DNA of 64,000 nucleotides from Phycomyces nitens. Its lineage: Eukaryota > Mucoromycota > Mucoromycetes > Mucorales > Phycomycetaceae. The notes under the pieces are model-generated. The model was not told where the DNA came from. It saw only the letters and a list, made by a program, of their open reading frames with translations, and searched no databases. Of the stretch, positions 24,016 to 36,339 are shown piece after piece; position 1 is the first letter of the stretch; each line of letters opens with the position of its first letter. The DNA lies in contig JAHRBC010000004.1 in the NCBI GenBank assembly GCA_022702545.1, forward strand, positions 3,906,001 to 3,970,000. The letters are read 5' to 3'. The position numbers were made by a program, and so were the translations under genes.

Positions 24016-25665
24016 GATAGAGTAAGAGAGTGAATAAAGAAAAGGAAGAGGGATCGGTAGGATATTTATGAAGATTTGATCTCTGGTGTTACCCCTTTTA
24101 AGATTGATGGATTTGTCTTGTACTCAGGAGTGTCATTTGGAAAAGGGGAAAGGCATGGTCAAGGCAAGGTTGTATATATGAGTCTGATGCGTTATGTTTG
24201 ACCATTAAAAATAAAAACCGATCGGAACACCCCAAGCGATCAATAGGCTATTTAATGGCCAAATGCTCCTATAAAATAAAAAGGCCAATAGAGTGTGTGT
24301 GTGTCGATCTTTATTGATTATTTTGGTTGTTGGCTCCTTTAGCCAGGGAATCCCCTGGAGTGGTACAAGTAAAATACATGCGGAATTAGTATGGTGCAAT
24401 AAATAATAATAATAATTATAATATAATAATAATAATAACAAGCGCTCTAGATCGTCCCTAGGTAAAGGATCCCTCGATTTTTATGATTAGGATTTAATAC
24501 TCTAAAAGGATCAGTGTAAGCAACGCAAATTACCCAGCCTCGCAACAGTGCGTTTGCGATTTTACTCTATTTTGGGTATTTGCATGCGTATCTGACTTCC
24601 TCAAAAGGCAATGTTCGGCCTACAACCTTGGACTGTTGCCATCCACCTTGGAACTGTTTGATGACTCTAGTTTTGCGCGACCACACAGTTGCACAAACAC
24701 TTGCAAATATGAATAAAGCATTGATGAAATGCAAAATATAAGATGCTGAGAAAGTATGTTGGCTATCCCTTCCATAACAAGAAATACGGTAGCCACAATG
24801 TCAAGATAATTACAGGTATGCTATAGGGCCCAATCGATTGATAGAGACCTTGTTGGTCCAAGCAGTCCAGTTCAGTCCAGTTCAGTTAAGTCATTGGAGA
24901 ACATCGATTTCTATCAGATTGGAATGTTTTTTTGAACACAAGGCGATATAAAAAGAATATAGTCGGCTGCCCAGTCTACCTTTGGCATTAATTACTTTGG
25001 GCATGAGGCCAGTACATTGTCTTTAATTCTTGAATTATTAGCACTGTTGATCCTGGCCATTCTAACCCCAAGAGCCTACAAGGCATAATGAAGGTTATAT
25101 TTGTAGTTTAGGCTATAGAGTGGCCCACTCTGTACGATCATCAGTGTTCTACAGCACTCTAAAGCCTAATGATTCTACAGACCTTGATTCACATAATTAG
25201 CCCAGAAATAAATAAATAAATAAAACCATTCATTTATTTATCTTTTGGAATTTAAAAATTATTATTAAAGGTATCCAAATGCAAGGATCTTTTGGTGGGT
25301 TTTCTCATGGATCATATATATAGAGTAAAAAATATATTGGGTTATTTGGTATTAAATCTGGGATTGAAATATACGGCCCTGTAGCGATCAATTCATATAT
25401 AAATATAGACTATTTGTCTCTGGGTTCTAATTTCCAGTTATTTAATCTTGACTAGTGCTTTTTTTAAAAAAAATAAATAATAAATAAATAAATACATGCC
25501 AAGACACACATCTTGCTATTCTCACTGGTGCTCCTCTAGATTCAATATATATATATATATATATATATCTTTCTGTTTTATTCTTTATTCTCTGTAATTG
25601 AAAGAATAAATGTACTGCCCAACCTCATCCTATCCTTTATTTATTTACTTTATTTAATTATATAT
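24016..25665. other. Intergenic region, no gene seen
   Basis: It has a GT run at 24295-24303, AAT-rich tracts near 24400-24440, a tandem AGTCCAGTTC repeat (about 24866-24890) and a TA tract at 25545-25568. There is no plausible coding segment. Confidence 0.55.
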
Positions 25666-26904
25666 TTATTCTCGATCGTCCGCAGACCCACTGTTATCAG
25701 CGAGCCTCTCTGGCTCGTCCTGTCGTGACCTACCGTCGCGCTCATCATCACGGTCATAAGCATCATCATCATGACGGGGGCTACGGGAGCGCAGGCGGGA
25801 TTCAGAGCGTGGAGGAGGAGACTGGGCTCTCTCTCGGGAGTCTCTACGTGGAGAACGGATTACTTCTCTGGAATCTCTGCGTGGCGAGCGCATTCTTTCG
25901 CGGGGAGACTCGAGGCGCTCGTCACGGTGTCTGACAGGCGATCTAGAGCGAGAGGGAGTGTAGCTACGGTGTCTGTGGCGTCTGGGAGAACGGGATCTGG
26001 AGTAGCTAGGGCTTCTGTGGCGTCTACGAGGACGGTCTCGAGAATAGCTGCGATCTCTAGAATAGCTGCGTCTGTATTTAATAAACGAGTTAGTTGCAGA
26101 TCTCAAACATTTTATAATAATTCACATAATAATGCCTTGTATCTTTAAGCGGCGTTTTTTGGAGGGCAAAGAACGAGCGGCAGACTTGTCTCTCTTTCTT
26201 TTTTCAAATAAAAACCCTTGTTTCCTTGCCGCTAAGAATTAAGAGCAACAATGCCCCACTGGGCCCCGTACAATAATCAAGGCAAGAAATAATAATAATA
26301 TAGAAATCACTGATAAAAAAGGTGGAATTTAATTTACCTGGGTCTGGAACGACAATCTCTTGCCCAATGGCCTATTATAATAATAATATCATATAATCGA
26401 TTGTCAGAATCTCTACAATTAAGCATCCAAGCCAAGCCAAAATAAATAAATAATAAATTACCTTCGTCTCCACAGCGGAAGCAGGTGCGATCATCAGATC
26501 TGCGTGCCTTGCTCTTGGCATGCTCAACAATGATACGGACACCATCGATTTCCTAGCAAATGGCTCGATATTAATTGGGTGATCAAATGAGAATCTCCAA
26601 TTTACAAACCATTCCGTCTGTGGCTCTCAAGGCATCCTCAGCGTCGTACTTGTCTTCAAACTCTACAAATCCATAGGCTAGGTGACGAGGGGTTTAGTGC
26701 CCTGCAACAGGTGCAATTGATTAGACTTACAAAAGCTAACACCTCTCTAAAAGAGATCAAGAGATTGATGAGTATGGATTACTTGGCCAGCTCTGGTTTA
26801 TTTACCTTGACTTCACATCTAGTGATCTTGCCATACTTGTAAAAGGTGTCTTCGAGATCACTTTCTCTAAAATCAGAGGGTAATTTGCCAATGAAGAGTG
26901 TCAT
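25666..26904 (-). CDS. SR splicing factor with RRM, CCHC zinc knuckle and RS domain
   Basis: Six exons (26904-26806, 26746-26731, 26677-26610, 26552-26462, 26371-26338, 26071-25666) give 237 residues. The RRM begins at residue 2 ([14 protein letters not shown]2) and carries RNP1 [13 protein letters not shown] knuckle [14 protein letters not shown] follows at about residues 90-105. The rest is an arginine/serine-rich tail ([12 protein letters not shown], repeated SPRRDSRE). The order RRM-zinc knuckle-RS is that of SRSF7/RSZ proteins, which bind pre-mRNA and assist spliceosome recruitment and export. Exon 2 is a 16-nt microexon, needed to hold the frame between the two halves of the RRM. Confidence 0.87.
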
Positions 26905-27182
26905 AATGATCAAGGGAAAGTAATAATAATAATTATAATAATATACAAAAGAGTGGTGTGCAAAAAACAGACTAGGAAAAAAATATTTTTTTTATTTTAT
27001 TTATTTGTTTAATCTGAGACATGGTCTCAACGTCATAATTTCCTTTTAAAGTATCCTACCCAATAATAATAATAATAATAATATAAAATAATATAAAATA
27101 AATAAATAATGAAATGAAATGAAATGAAATATATAAAGCGTGTTTTTAATAATAATTCAAAATGTACATATAATGATAGCCT
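26905..27182. other. Short intergenic region
   Basis: AT-rich with ATAAA/AATAA runs and a GAAAT repeat (27110-27131). It contains the promoter of the SR factor and the 3' end of the Notchless gene. Confidence 0.5.
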
Positions 27183-29172
27183 CTAGTGTCTCCAGATCTT
27201 CAGCTGCTTGTCCTTTCCTCCACTTGCCACCTTGTCTCCTCCAGGGGACCAGTCGACAGCAAATACTTCGTCTAGATGGCCAGGCAAATCCATCTTGATC
27301 TTCATTTTTTTGATATCCCAGATCTTCAATGTGCTGTCCTTACTGCTACTGATCAGCATACGCGAATCGCTAGACCAGCACACCTGGTATACGGCACCGA
27401 CATGTCCTCTCAGGTTGCCAATAAACTTTCCAGTCATGCCATCCCATAGTTTTACAGAGTTATCAAATGAAGCACTGGCAATCATTCTACCATCAGGTGA
27501 GAAGCTGACATGGTTGACAAGCTTTTGGTGGCCAGTCATGCGAGTAATTGGCTTCTTGCTGGCTTCTGGTTCCCAGAAGAACATGGTAAAGTCATCAGAG
27601 CCTGACACCAGGCGCTCGGGTCGATTGCCCTTGAAGGCCTTGTATCGTGCAAGAGCAGCTGCTTTGGCTAAAAATAACACATGTACATGTTATTCAAACA
27701 TTCCTCAATGTGATATTTACCTTCTTCTTCGGTGGGATAGCGTTTGCCAGTATGGTCAAAGGGACCAGTGCGAAGGACAAAGTCAGTGCTGAGGGCAAGT
27801 GTATTGACCTAGAATTAAACATTTGATTTGTAAATAAAACCATGAATATTCCTTGTACCTCCCTCCTCTTCTTCCAAACCCTCAACTTACCCAATGGCCG
27901 TGACCCTGGAGTGTCTTGACAAGTGCACCCTAAAAGAACAATGAATAATTGATTGTACTCGTGTAACCGGTTAGACTTACACTAGAGTTCCAGACTTTGA
28001 TTGTCTTGTCTTGAGAAGCAGAATAGATAAGGCCCTCTCCACCCCACTTGACACATGTCACGGCTGCTGTGTGCTGTGAAATGGTCATTGCGATCTTTCT
28101 CAGGGTAGTATCCCATACACGGATAGTGCTGTCCTTTGACGAACTTGCCAGACGGTTTGCCTTTGAGTTCCTAGAACCACAAAAAAAGCTGGTGAGCCAA
28201 GAATATATCGACTGGCCAAACTTACAAATGATAAGGCTCCCATGCCAATGCTGTGATCCACTTTGTATGTCCCTTTAATGCATCACCCAATGGCTTACCA
28301 GTCTTGGGATCCCATAATCTAACCTACAAAGACATCAATTCCCTATCCAAATCTCTGGTCCAATTGACTTACAGTATTGTCCATACTTCCAGAAGCCAAG
28401 GTCTTGCCATCAGGGGACCATGCGATCGACAATACCCAGCTTGTATGACCTATAGATTCAGAAAACAGGAAAAGAACCATTAAAGGACATATTCCGTACA
28501 TTTTCCACATTTCCCAAAACAAAACAAAAAACTCACCCTTCAAAGTATGCTGTGGCGTCTCTGTATTCAGATCCCATATCCGGACAGTAGCATCACCTAG
28601 AAATTTCCAATATTTTTTAAATTTAATATACAATAGTTTAATACCTCACTCTTGACGTCCATTGATGATGCCTCTTTTTTTTCTTCTTACCTGAACCGGT
28701 AGCCAATTGAGCACCATTGGGACTAAACGATACCGACAAGATAGCCTCGGTGTGTCCTGCCAAGGTAGATGTACAGCGAGACACGGCGCGAACACGGAAT
28801 ACTGCCTGGGGCTGGTAAACGATTGTGATGGTGTCTTCGGTTGATTTGTCCTTGCGATCGACCCATAGATTCTTCAAGATCTCATCTTCACCCACATGGA
28901 AAGAGTATGGTAGGGGATCTTCAGACTAGCAATGATAATTAGTCTGTGTGCCGAGATCTTGGTAGATCCAAGCTAATTACTTGTTCCAAGAGCTGATTCA
29001 ACAAGAGTTCAAGTTGTTCAGGTGTGACATCTCCGGGCAGATTGAGAGGAGGCCCAGTGACATCTCCATCCGAAGACTTGAATTGAGCAACGATCTTTTG
29101 GCCTTCTTGCATAGGCTCTCCGGTCAATGCCAGAGCAGCAGCAGCCTTTCTTTGTTTGTAGATGGCTGACAT
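27183..29172 (-). CDS. NLE1: Notchless homologue / Rsa4, WD-repeat 60S ribosome assembly factor
   Basis: Nine exons (29172-28981, 28925-28691, 28596-28537, 28449-28373, 28323-28226, 28170-27981, 27929-27891, 27808-27721, 27667-27183) close in frame to 487 residues. The N-terminal NLE (ubiquitin-like) domain contains LPGDVTPEQLELLLNQLLE. WD repeats follow: HTEAILSVSFSPNG, DATVRIWD, HTSWVLSIAWSPDG, HTKWITALAW, DSTIRVWD, DKTIKVWN, GHGHWVNTLALS and three more. The family member Rsa4 docks the AAA ATPase Rea1/Midasin on pre-60S particles and allows release of assembly factors. The inserted stretch after the WVNTLALS repeat (TGPFDHTGKRYPTEEEA) is typical of this family. Confidence 0.95.
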
Positions 29173-30512
29173 TTATGTGGATGCGAAAAGGCTTGCTTTA
29201 CTTGCTTTTTTTTTCTTACTGCACAAAGAATAGATGAAAAAAAATGGATAGAGGTGACTGCGGAGACTGTTGAATAGTATGTACTCCGACATAAAAGTTC
29301 ATTTTGGACTCTCTCTTTTTGTTTGCATAAAAGGGCCAGGAAATAATGATATGACAAAGAGTCGATTAGTAAAAGAGGCCTGGAATTTGGAGTGGGATTT
29401 TGAAAAGGCTTGGATGGCTGTATGGTCACTGTTGGTTTGGTTTGGTTTGGCATGGAACATTTGCTCAAGGGGTACAAGATTTGGATAGTAATTGGCAAAA
29501 CTCCCTTTTTGATTGTAATTGACAAGGCTTACAAGAAGTCTGAGATGGATCTCTATTATTTGACTGCAGTGAAAAACAAGAGAACAAACATATTAATATG
29601 TGCCCTGTAAATTGCATAAAAGATTATTGTGAAATACATGGCCAAGTTTATCTAGTTATCTATAGGGTTAGTTAATATAGGTGGCTATTTTAGAGTATAT
29701 TATATTGGATTCATAAAACAACATGCTCCATACCTCCCTCAATCCAATGCAAGCCAAGTACCACTGCAGAGGCTAGTTGGACTGGACAAGGAGTGTATAT
29801 GAGATGTAGGAATCAAATCTTGCTACCATGACATACCCCCCATAGTAGGTACACCCAAAGGAAATACCAATTTATAAACTTCTTTAATTGACTACTTGGA
29901 ATTTTCAAATGGCTAGAGAGATCAAAGAACCCTTGTAACTATTATTACTTTGGCATCTAATACTAATGACATATGCAAATACTTTGCAGAATAATCGATG
30001 TTTCTTTCTATCTAATAACCCCAAGTCCAATGTCGATTGAATAACATGACATGGCCATATGGTACAGACCAAAATATTGGCCTGGGATGCCTAGAGTCGG
30101 CTATAGTCCGAGTCATGTCATCTTGGCAGCAAACCGTCTAGTTTGGAATACATGAATATGTTGAGAATAGCAATAAGGCCAACATGAATTCCAAGTTGAT
30201 GTTTAAAGCCAAAAAGGACTATAAAGTGGGGCAATGGTAATAATTTGGCCTTTGATTAAGAAATATATATATACATATATTTATTTATATATATATATGA
30301 TCATCCCCCTCCCCTTGTTTTTACAGTGTAGAATTCAGGCCATATGAGTATGATGGCCATGGGAGTAGTAGAATTCAAGCGCTTCTTGTTTAAATCTCTT
30401 GTCTACTGCTTTGATCCATCGCACGTTGGCATTTGAGTTCGGACTTTTTATTCCCACAAACACGAGTTTAAAATTCAAAAAGGTTGCCTATTGATCTCTC
30501 TTGTCTTTTAAC
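29173..30512. other. Divergent intergenic region
   Basis: It holds the promoters of the Notchless gene (leftward) and the EI24-family gene (rightward). No gene seen. TA-rich tract at 30264-30298. Confidence 0.55.
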
Positions 30513-31724
30513 ATGGCAACTTCTTCGACATCACCAGCCTCTCGCCATTGGAGCTACTTTCTCAATGGTCTCCAGCAGTCATTCAACTGGCCAAAGACCT
30601 TTATACTCTTTTACTCGCAAGTCAACAAGAATCTTTTTTTTTCTTTCATAAATATCTTGTCTAACCATGGCCTATTAGATCTTCTACAATTCAACAATCA
30701 ATGTTAAAAGTGTTTATCGTCAATGGTTTTATTCATCTTGGTGGCGTTGTGTTCCTAGAGACCTTTTATAATACCGAAAAGCATCGGCTGTTTGGCTACA
30801 GCTACGCAGTAAGAAAAATAAAATAAACACGCACATACCATTCACGCGTCACTGACACTGGTACAACAGAACCTATATGGTTATCCAATGTATATCATCC
30901 TATTGATATTAAACGGTAAATTCTATGGGCCCGTAGCAGAAAAGGCCTACAAGGTTCAACTCTCGACCACCAACAAGTCAGGATCGTCGGTTGCTGGAAA
31001 TGGGTTTAGCAGTGCTGTCCAGAGTGCAGCAGAGACAATATATATGATTCTGTTCTATATCGCTGCTGCTGTATTTGCCTTTTTCCTCTACACTATCCCA
31101 CACATCGGTATTCCACTCTCTTTTGTGATGAACTGTGCAATTATGTCCTACTATTGTTTTGAGTAAGCTCCTATCCCATCACCTACCACCACTCAAGACT
31201 AACTGATCCCAAAGGTACAAATGGTCATATCTTGGATGGAATATGGAGCAGTGTCTATCTTACCTTGAGCGCCACTGGGCATTCTTCCTCGGATTTGGTA
31301 TTTATTTATTTAAAAAAAAAAGAGAGATGTCTAGATAGTCCATAGCCTAACAATACTGCCCTCAAGGTGTTCCTGGCACGATCCTGACCTTTTTTCTATC
31401 CGTCATTCGCTCTGGTGTAATATTTGCATTGATCTATCCCAGTGTAAGAAAGAAAATAAGGATATAAAGAGGTAGTTGCTGACAGTGTTCAATAAGTATA
31501 TCATCATGGCCACCATGGCCACTCCTCAACCAACCGGATCATTTGGTGTGTCTGTTGAATCTGGAGATGCTGCTCGTTCAGAGTGGAACCTGCCCAATAC
31601 CCTACCTATATTCTATCCTGTGCGCAAGATTGTGGATGCCATCATATTGGGTGTACGTCTGATCGGTGGTATACCTGCAGATACAAAGGCTACCAAGAAA
31701 GCCAGTGTAGCAAAGATTGATTAG
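30513..31724 (+). CDS. EI24 / etoposide-induced 2.4 family ER membrane protein
   Basis: Six exons (30513-30616, 30679-30808, 30870-31162, 31215-31297, 31367-31443, 31476-31724) give 311 residues. Matches to the EI24 family include SFNWPKTFILFY, FIVNGFIHLGGVVF, the MSYYCFEYKW segment, then LSYLERHWAFFLGFGVPGT and a C-terminal hydrophobic segment (SVIRSGVIFALIYP). Four or more membrane segments are visible. EI24/EPG-4 proteins sit in the ER and have been linked to autophagy and apoptosis in animals; the fungal role is less clear. Intron 1 can only be spliced in frame with a GC donor (GCAAGT). The last exon begins after GGTAG at 31475, not at the closer CAG. Confidence 0.85.
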
Positions 31725-32054
31725 TTTAAAGTTTGGCTATTTAAATATATATACGTGATTTATAAAACAGAAAAGGAGAGCATGTCTAGAAAACTAGACA
31801 TAAACGTATATGATAATCTCTCTCTTTTTTTTATTATGTGGATTTGTATATACACAAGTATTCAATTGATAATTGTCTCTAAATGCTTTTGAATATAAAA
31901 GATCCAGAGTCCACTGTGATTTCAAGTTGTATTTACATCTTGGATATCATTCAAAGAAGATTGCTAGCATGATAATGTTATCTTTTTTTATTATCATTAT
32001 CATTACAAAGAAAAAATCACAAAGTTGGACTCCAAATCATGTATCGCCATGAAA
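31725..32054. other. Convergent intergenic region
   Basis: 3' regions of the EI24-family gene and the Mak5 helicase. AT-rich, with T-runs and no open frame of interest. Confidence 0.55.
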
Positions 32055-35000
32055 TCAAGACATGCTAGGGAGGTTTGATTGTCTGCTCTTTGCTGATTGA
32101 ATATCATCAACAGCCTTGGTAGATTCGTGAGCAGGAAGAAGCGATATATCTATAAGAAGAAGAAGAAAAGGCATGAGACAATATTCCAAATAACAGCATT
32201 TGTATCTTACCTTCATTCTTGATCAAACGGGCTACCAGATCTGACATGCCACTTCCAGTGACATATTTTCTAGACACACCATTAGGCAGCATGGGTACAG
32301 CCAGGATCTGCTTTAATTCTGCCTTCATCGCATTGATCTTTCTCTTCTTTTTCTCTTGTACTGCCTTGGTGTCTGTATTGTTGCCTCTTCCTTTGATAAC
32401 CTCGTCATCAAATACGAGGTCCATATCTCTGGCCATGTTTCTCATCCAGTTCTCTTCATGAGTAGCCTAGGGTTCGTTTTCAGCAAAAAGAATTATTCAC
32501 AAATTGTTTGACTTACCTTGTTTTCTTGATGCTCAAGCTTATCAATCTCAGTTGCAAGGTTCACTCGCTTCTTCATTTCCTTGAGGACACTCAAGTCTAC
32601 TGGGAAGTCGGGGTATGGCTTTCCTTTTCTGAGAGTGTGGCACAGTTTTGTGTACACCTTTTGTTCTTCAGGACCACAAAGAAGTAAAGATACACCATCG
32701 CGGTTTGCTCTTGCAGTACGACCACTGCGATGAACGTAGATTTCTCCAGAACGAGGAAGTTGGTAATGAATAACATGGTCAACAAGTGGGATATCGAGAC
32801 CTCTTGCAGCAACATCGGAAGCAATAAGAACAGCCTTGTCGTTGGTCTTGAAACTAAACTAAAAGGTTAATTCAACGATCATTTAACCACTTTTTTTCTT
32901 TTTTGAAAATTACCGGTCCAAACTCTTCAGGCGCTGCTTTTGCTGCATCTGAGCGTGAAGACCAAGGACTTCTACGCCCAAAAGCTTGAATGCAGGCACA
33001 AGACGACGCAGGGCATCGATACTGTTGACAAATACAATAGTCCGGCCGGGATAACGTGTTACAAAGTAGTAGACATAAAGATCTTTCTCGGTCTTTAAGC
33101 AGTCAATCTTTGCTTCAACCAAGCGAGAGGCAACCACGTTTTCAGTGGTCATGTCAATGATTGCTGGGTCCTTGTTTGTCAATTCTAGGCGACTGAGGAG
33201 TTCCTCTGGATTGCAATATACAACAGTCAGTTTCTGTAAACAGCATCTATAAGAAGGTACATACCCATGGATCCAGCATTGTTCTTGCGAGCAGTGTGCT
33301 TCTTCTTGACATTGAATCTCAAATCCTTGCCCAATGTAGCAGTAAACACAAATGTTTGATGGATACCGTGAACTATTGAAAAGTATTGATATGAATACAA
33401 AAGGCAAGACGAGTTTAGGATTAATTTTACCAGATGGTGTGGCAGGGACATTTTTCTGTTCTTCTGGCCATTCTGTTGTATCTCTATTGTTTTTTAGAGA
33501 CTATTAGTTTTCTGAATCCAAGTTATCTTTTTTTGCCAACTTACTGTCTCTTGCTAGAGATGGCATTGAGAATATTTGTCAATTCGGCGAAATGGCCGCG
33601 CTCGAGCATTCTGTCTGCTTCATCAAGGACCAAGAATTGGATGTGTTTCAACATGTTCAAATATTCTTCACTCTAACAACCAAATAACCGATTATTATCT
33701 TGGTAAGCACCCACACAGAACAGTATATATATATGTACCTCTGAGAAAATCTCCCAGAAACGACCAGGAGTAGCCACGACAATATCAGGCATTGTCTTTA
33801 GTACACGCTGTTGCTTTTGAATAGACATTCCTCCCACAATTACTTCAACCTAAACATATATCAAACAGAAAAAAAGATAAGGATCTAGCACATCGTTTTG
33901 TAAAAGATATTCAAGAAACACTTACGCGGATAGGCGAAAAGATGGAGATGTTTTGGATATGGTTTCTGACCTGGATAGCCAATTCTCTGGTGGGGGTCAA
34001 GATCAGAGCACCGAGTCCGTTTGTGCTCTTGTTAGTGAGCAAGCGGCGGACGATTGGGATACCAAATGCCAAAGTTTTACCAGAACCCTATACAATGCCA
34101 TATATAAATATCTTGCTGTTTTGGTGTCTATTGTTATTCTTACAGTTTCGGCAGCACCGATAATATTACGACCTTCAAGGGCTACAGGGAGAACTTGTTC
34201 CTGAATCGGAGTAGGCTTGGTGAACTTTTGGTATTTAAGAGCATCAGTGATAGTTTTGGGAAGGTCCAAATGGCTCCACGCAGAAATGTCGACCTCTTAT
34301 TATTTAATGAAAGAAATCACAGTGAGAAAACGTTCTTTTTCGTAGAAATATATCGCTCGAGTTTTGAACTTACTGGGATCAATGTCATCAACTGTAGGGC
34401 GACGCTTTCCTTCCTTTTCAGGCTTGGGCTCCTCGTTATCCTTCTTGTCCTTCTTGTCCTTTTTATCCTTCTTGTCCTGCTTAGCCTTTGCGTCCTTTGT
34501 GGCGACCTTGTCCTTCTTGGCCTGCAAAAGTTTTTCCTTTTTGGTCTTTGCAGGAGCGGATTCCTGGGCTTCCTCTGTTTCCTCTTCATTTTCCTCCTCT
34601 ACTTCCTCTTCGACATCGTCCTCTTCTTTGGATTCTTCGGCAGCCATTGAAGCTTCCAATTTCAAAACCTGCTTTCTCAGCTTTTCCAGCTTTTCCTTCT
34701 TCTTGGCCTCGAGCTTCTCTTTGAACGAAAGCTTCTTGGGCTTTTCTTCGGTAGTGGTCTCTTCCTCTTCAACGATTTCCATTTCCTCTCCATCGTCTGC
34801 GTTTTCCTCTACTATTGGCGACTCTTCCATTGTTGTGTCTACATCCTTGGCAGCAAGATCGTCATCAAAGGTATCAATATCATAATATCCCCTCATTTCA
34901 GTTTCATTCAAGGGTTCTGTAGGCTTTGCTTTCTGGCCAGCTTTACGGTCAGCTTTTTTGATACGCTGAAAAAAAATCAACAACAACAACAACAAATTAT

Positions 35001-35438
35001 GAATATCTCATGAAATCCAATCCAATCCAACCCAATTCAATTCAACACAAAAAAACTTACTCTAAACTTGGCAATCTTTCCAGTCTTGTCGTCTCCCTCA
35101 TATGTAACCTCGACATCGTCAATCTCTTCAAGACAAAGGAATCCTCCGGCATCGTCGGTCATGAGTCCGCCAGTGTTTGCAGACACTTCTGTCCAATCCC
35201 AAGCATCGATCGCACCGAGATCTTCGTATTCCTTTCCAACCTTGACAGGTTTCTTTTGCAAGGCAGCCTCGAGCTTTCTCTTTTTGCCCGTCAGAGGCTT
35301 CTTGGCAACAGGTTTGGCTTCTGGCTTGGGTTTGGAAATGTCTGCTTCTACAAACTCTCCAAAGGCTCGCTTCTTTTGCTGTTTGGGTTTTGCGATCTGC
35401 TTCTTCATGGCTTCGTTCTTCATTCCTGTTTTGGTCAT
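32055..35438 (-). CDS. MAK5: DEAD-box RNA helicase Mak5/DDX24
   Basis: Twelve exons (35438-35061, 34965-34374, 34295-34144, 34087-33926, 33849-33739, 33672-33545, 33483-33431, 33372-33265, 33205-32914, 32853-32517, 32466-32211, 32149-32055) give 887 residues. A lysine/glutamate-rich N-terminal third precedes the helicase core: Q motif KPTPIQEQ, motif I AAETGSGKT, Ia PTRELAIQV, motif [10 protein letters not shown], motif III as TAT in FVFTATLGK, motif [11 protein letters not shown] and motif [11 protein letters not shown]. An insert of the DDX24/Mak5 type ([11 protein letters not shown] upstream, KKHTARKNN after motif III) supports the assignment. Mak5 works in the nucleolus on 60S precursors. 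An in-frame upstream ATG at 35450 is an alternative start. Confidence 0.93.
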
Positions 35439-35782
35439 TTTCAAGATCAATAAATGTACAAATGAAGAAAGAAAGAAAAAAAAGTGCCTGAAAAATCATG
35501 TCACATTAAAAAGTCACACTAGAATATACTTTTGAGCATATTCTTATTTTTTGATAAAATTTCGGGCATTTGGAATCTGCAGTAATAGAAGAAAAAGTAC
35601 TTTTTAGAGTGTAAAGCCCTGTGAACAGAAATCAAGTATCTTTCTTCATTTTATATCTTTATTTACTTTGATACATAGCCAGTGCCCATTAAACGCAGAT
35701 ATTACGAAGCTTAGGAGTAGGTCTTTAATTGATATAAAAGAAAAATGGGTGTTTATTTAGTATGAAAACAGACCCACCTTTA

Positions 35783-35821
<39 letters not shown>

Positions 35822-36339
35822 TTTTTATTAAGGATGATTTTTATACAACTCGACAAAAAGGCATGGTTATTCTACAAATATTTTTCTGGATTTTAGACTT
35901 GAAGATTGAATGAGCCATTGTGTCGGACCAAAAAAAAGGTGTAAGATCTCCAAGTGTTGATGAACGATTACTCTTCTTTTTGTTGAAAATAGATTACATT
36001 ACTCCCACTCGTTTATAAGCTTGAGAACGTCCTTGAATCTCTTGGGAGATACGCTTCTGGTATTGACTTTTATATTTTATAGATTTAATCACCATGGTTA
36101 TTGGTATGAGTCTGTCTTTAATGACAAAAGGTTAAAGACGACCAAAAATACAAGCTATTCTACAAATCGTATGTAATTTCGTAAAGTGTTTAACATAATT
36201 AAAGATGCTTAAATGCGTCCATCATAAAGAATACATACATGTATTTTATATGTAAACTTCTTATTCTGTTGGATATAAAATAATGGTTTCAAATCATACA
36301 AAAACATATTTTTATTATTAGCAAGTCGATACTTGCAGC
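35439..36339. other. Intergenic region
   Basis: No gene seen. A TA microsatellite of about 35 bases is at 35786-35820. Confidence 0.55.
35786..35820 (+). repeat. (AT)n microsatellite
   Basis: Uninterrupted AT alternation of about 17 units between the Mak5 promoter and the decayed gene. Confidence 0.9.
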
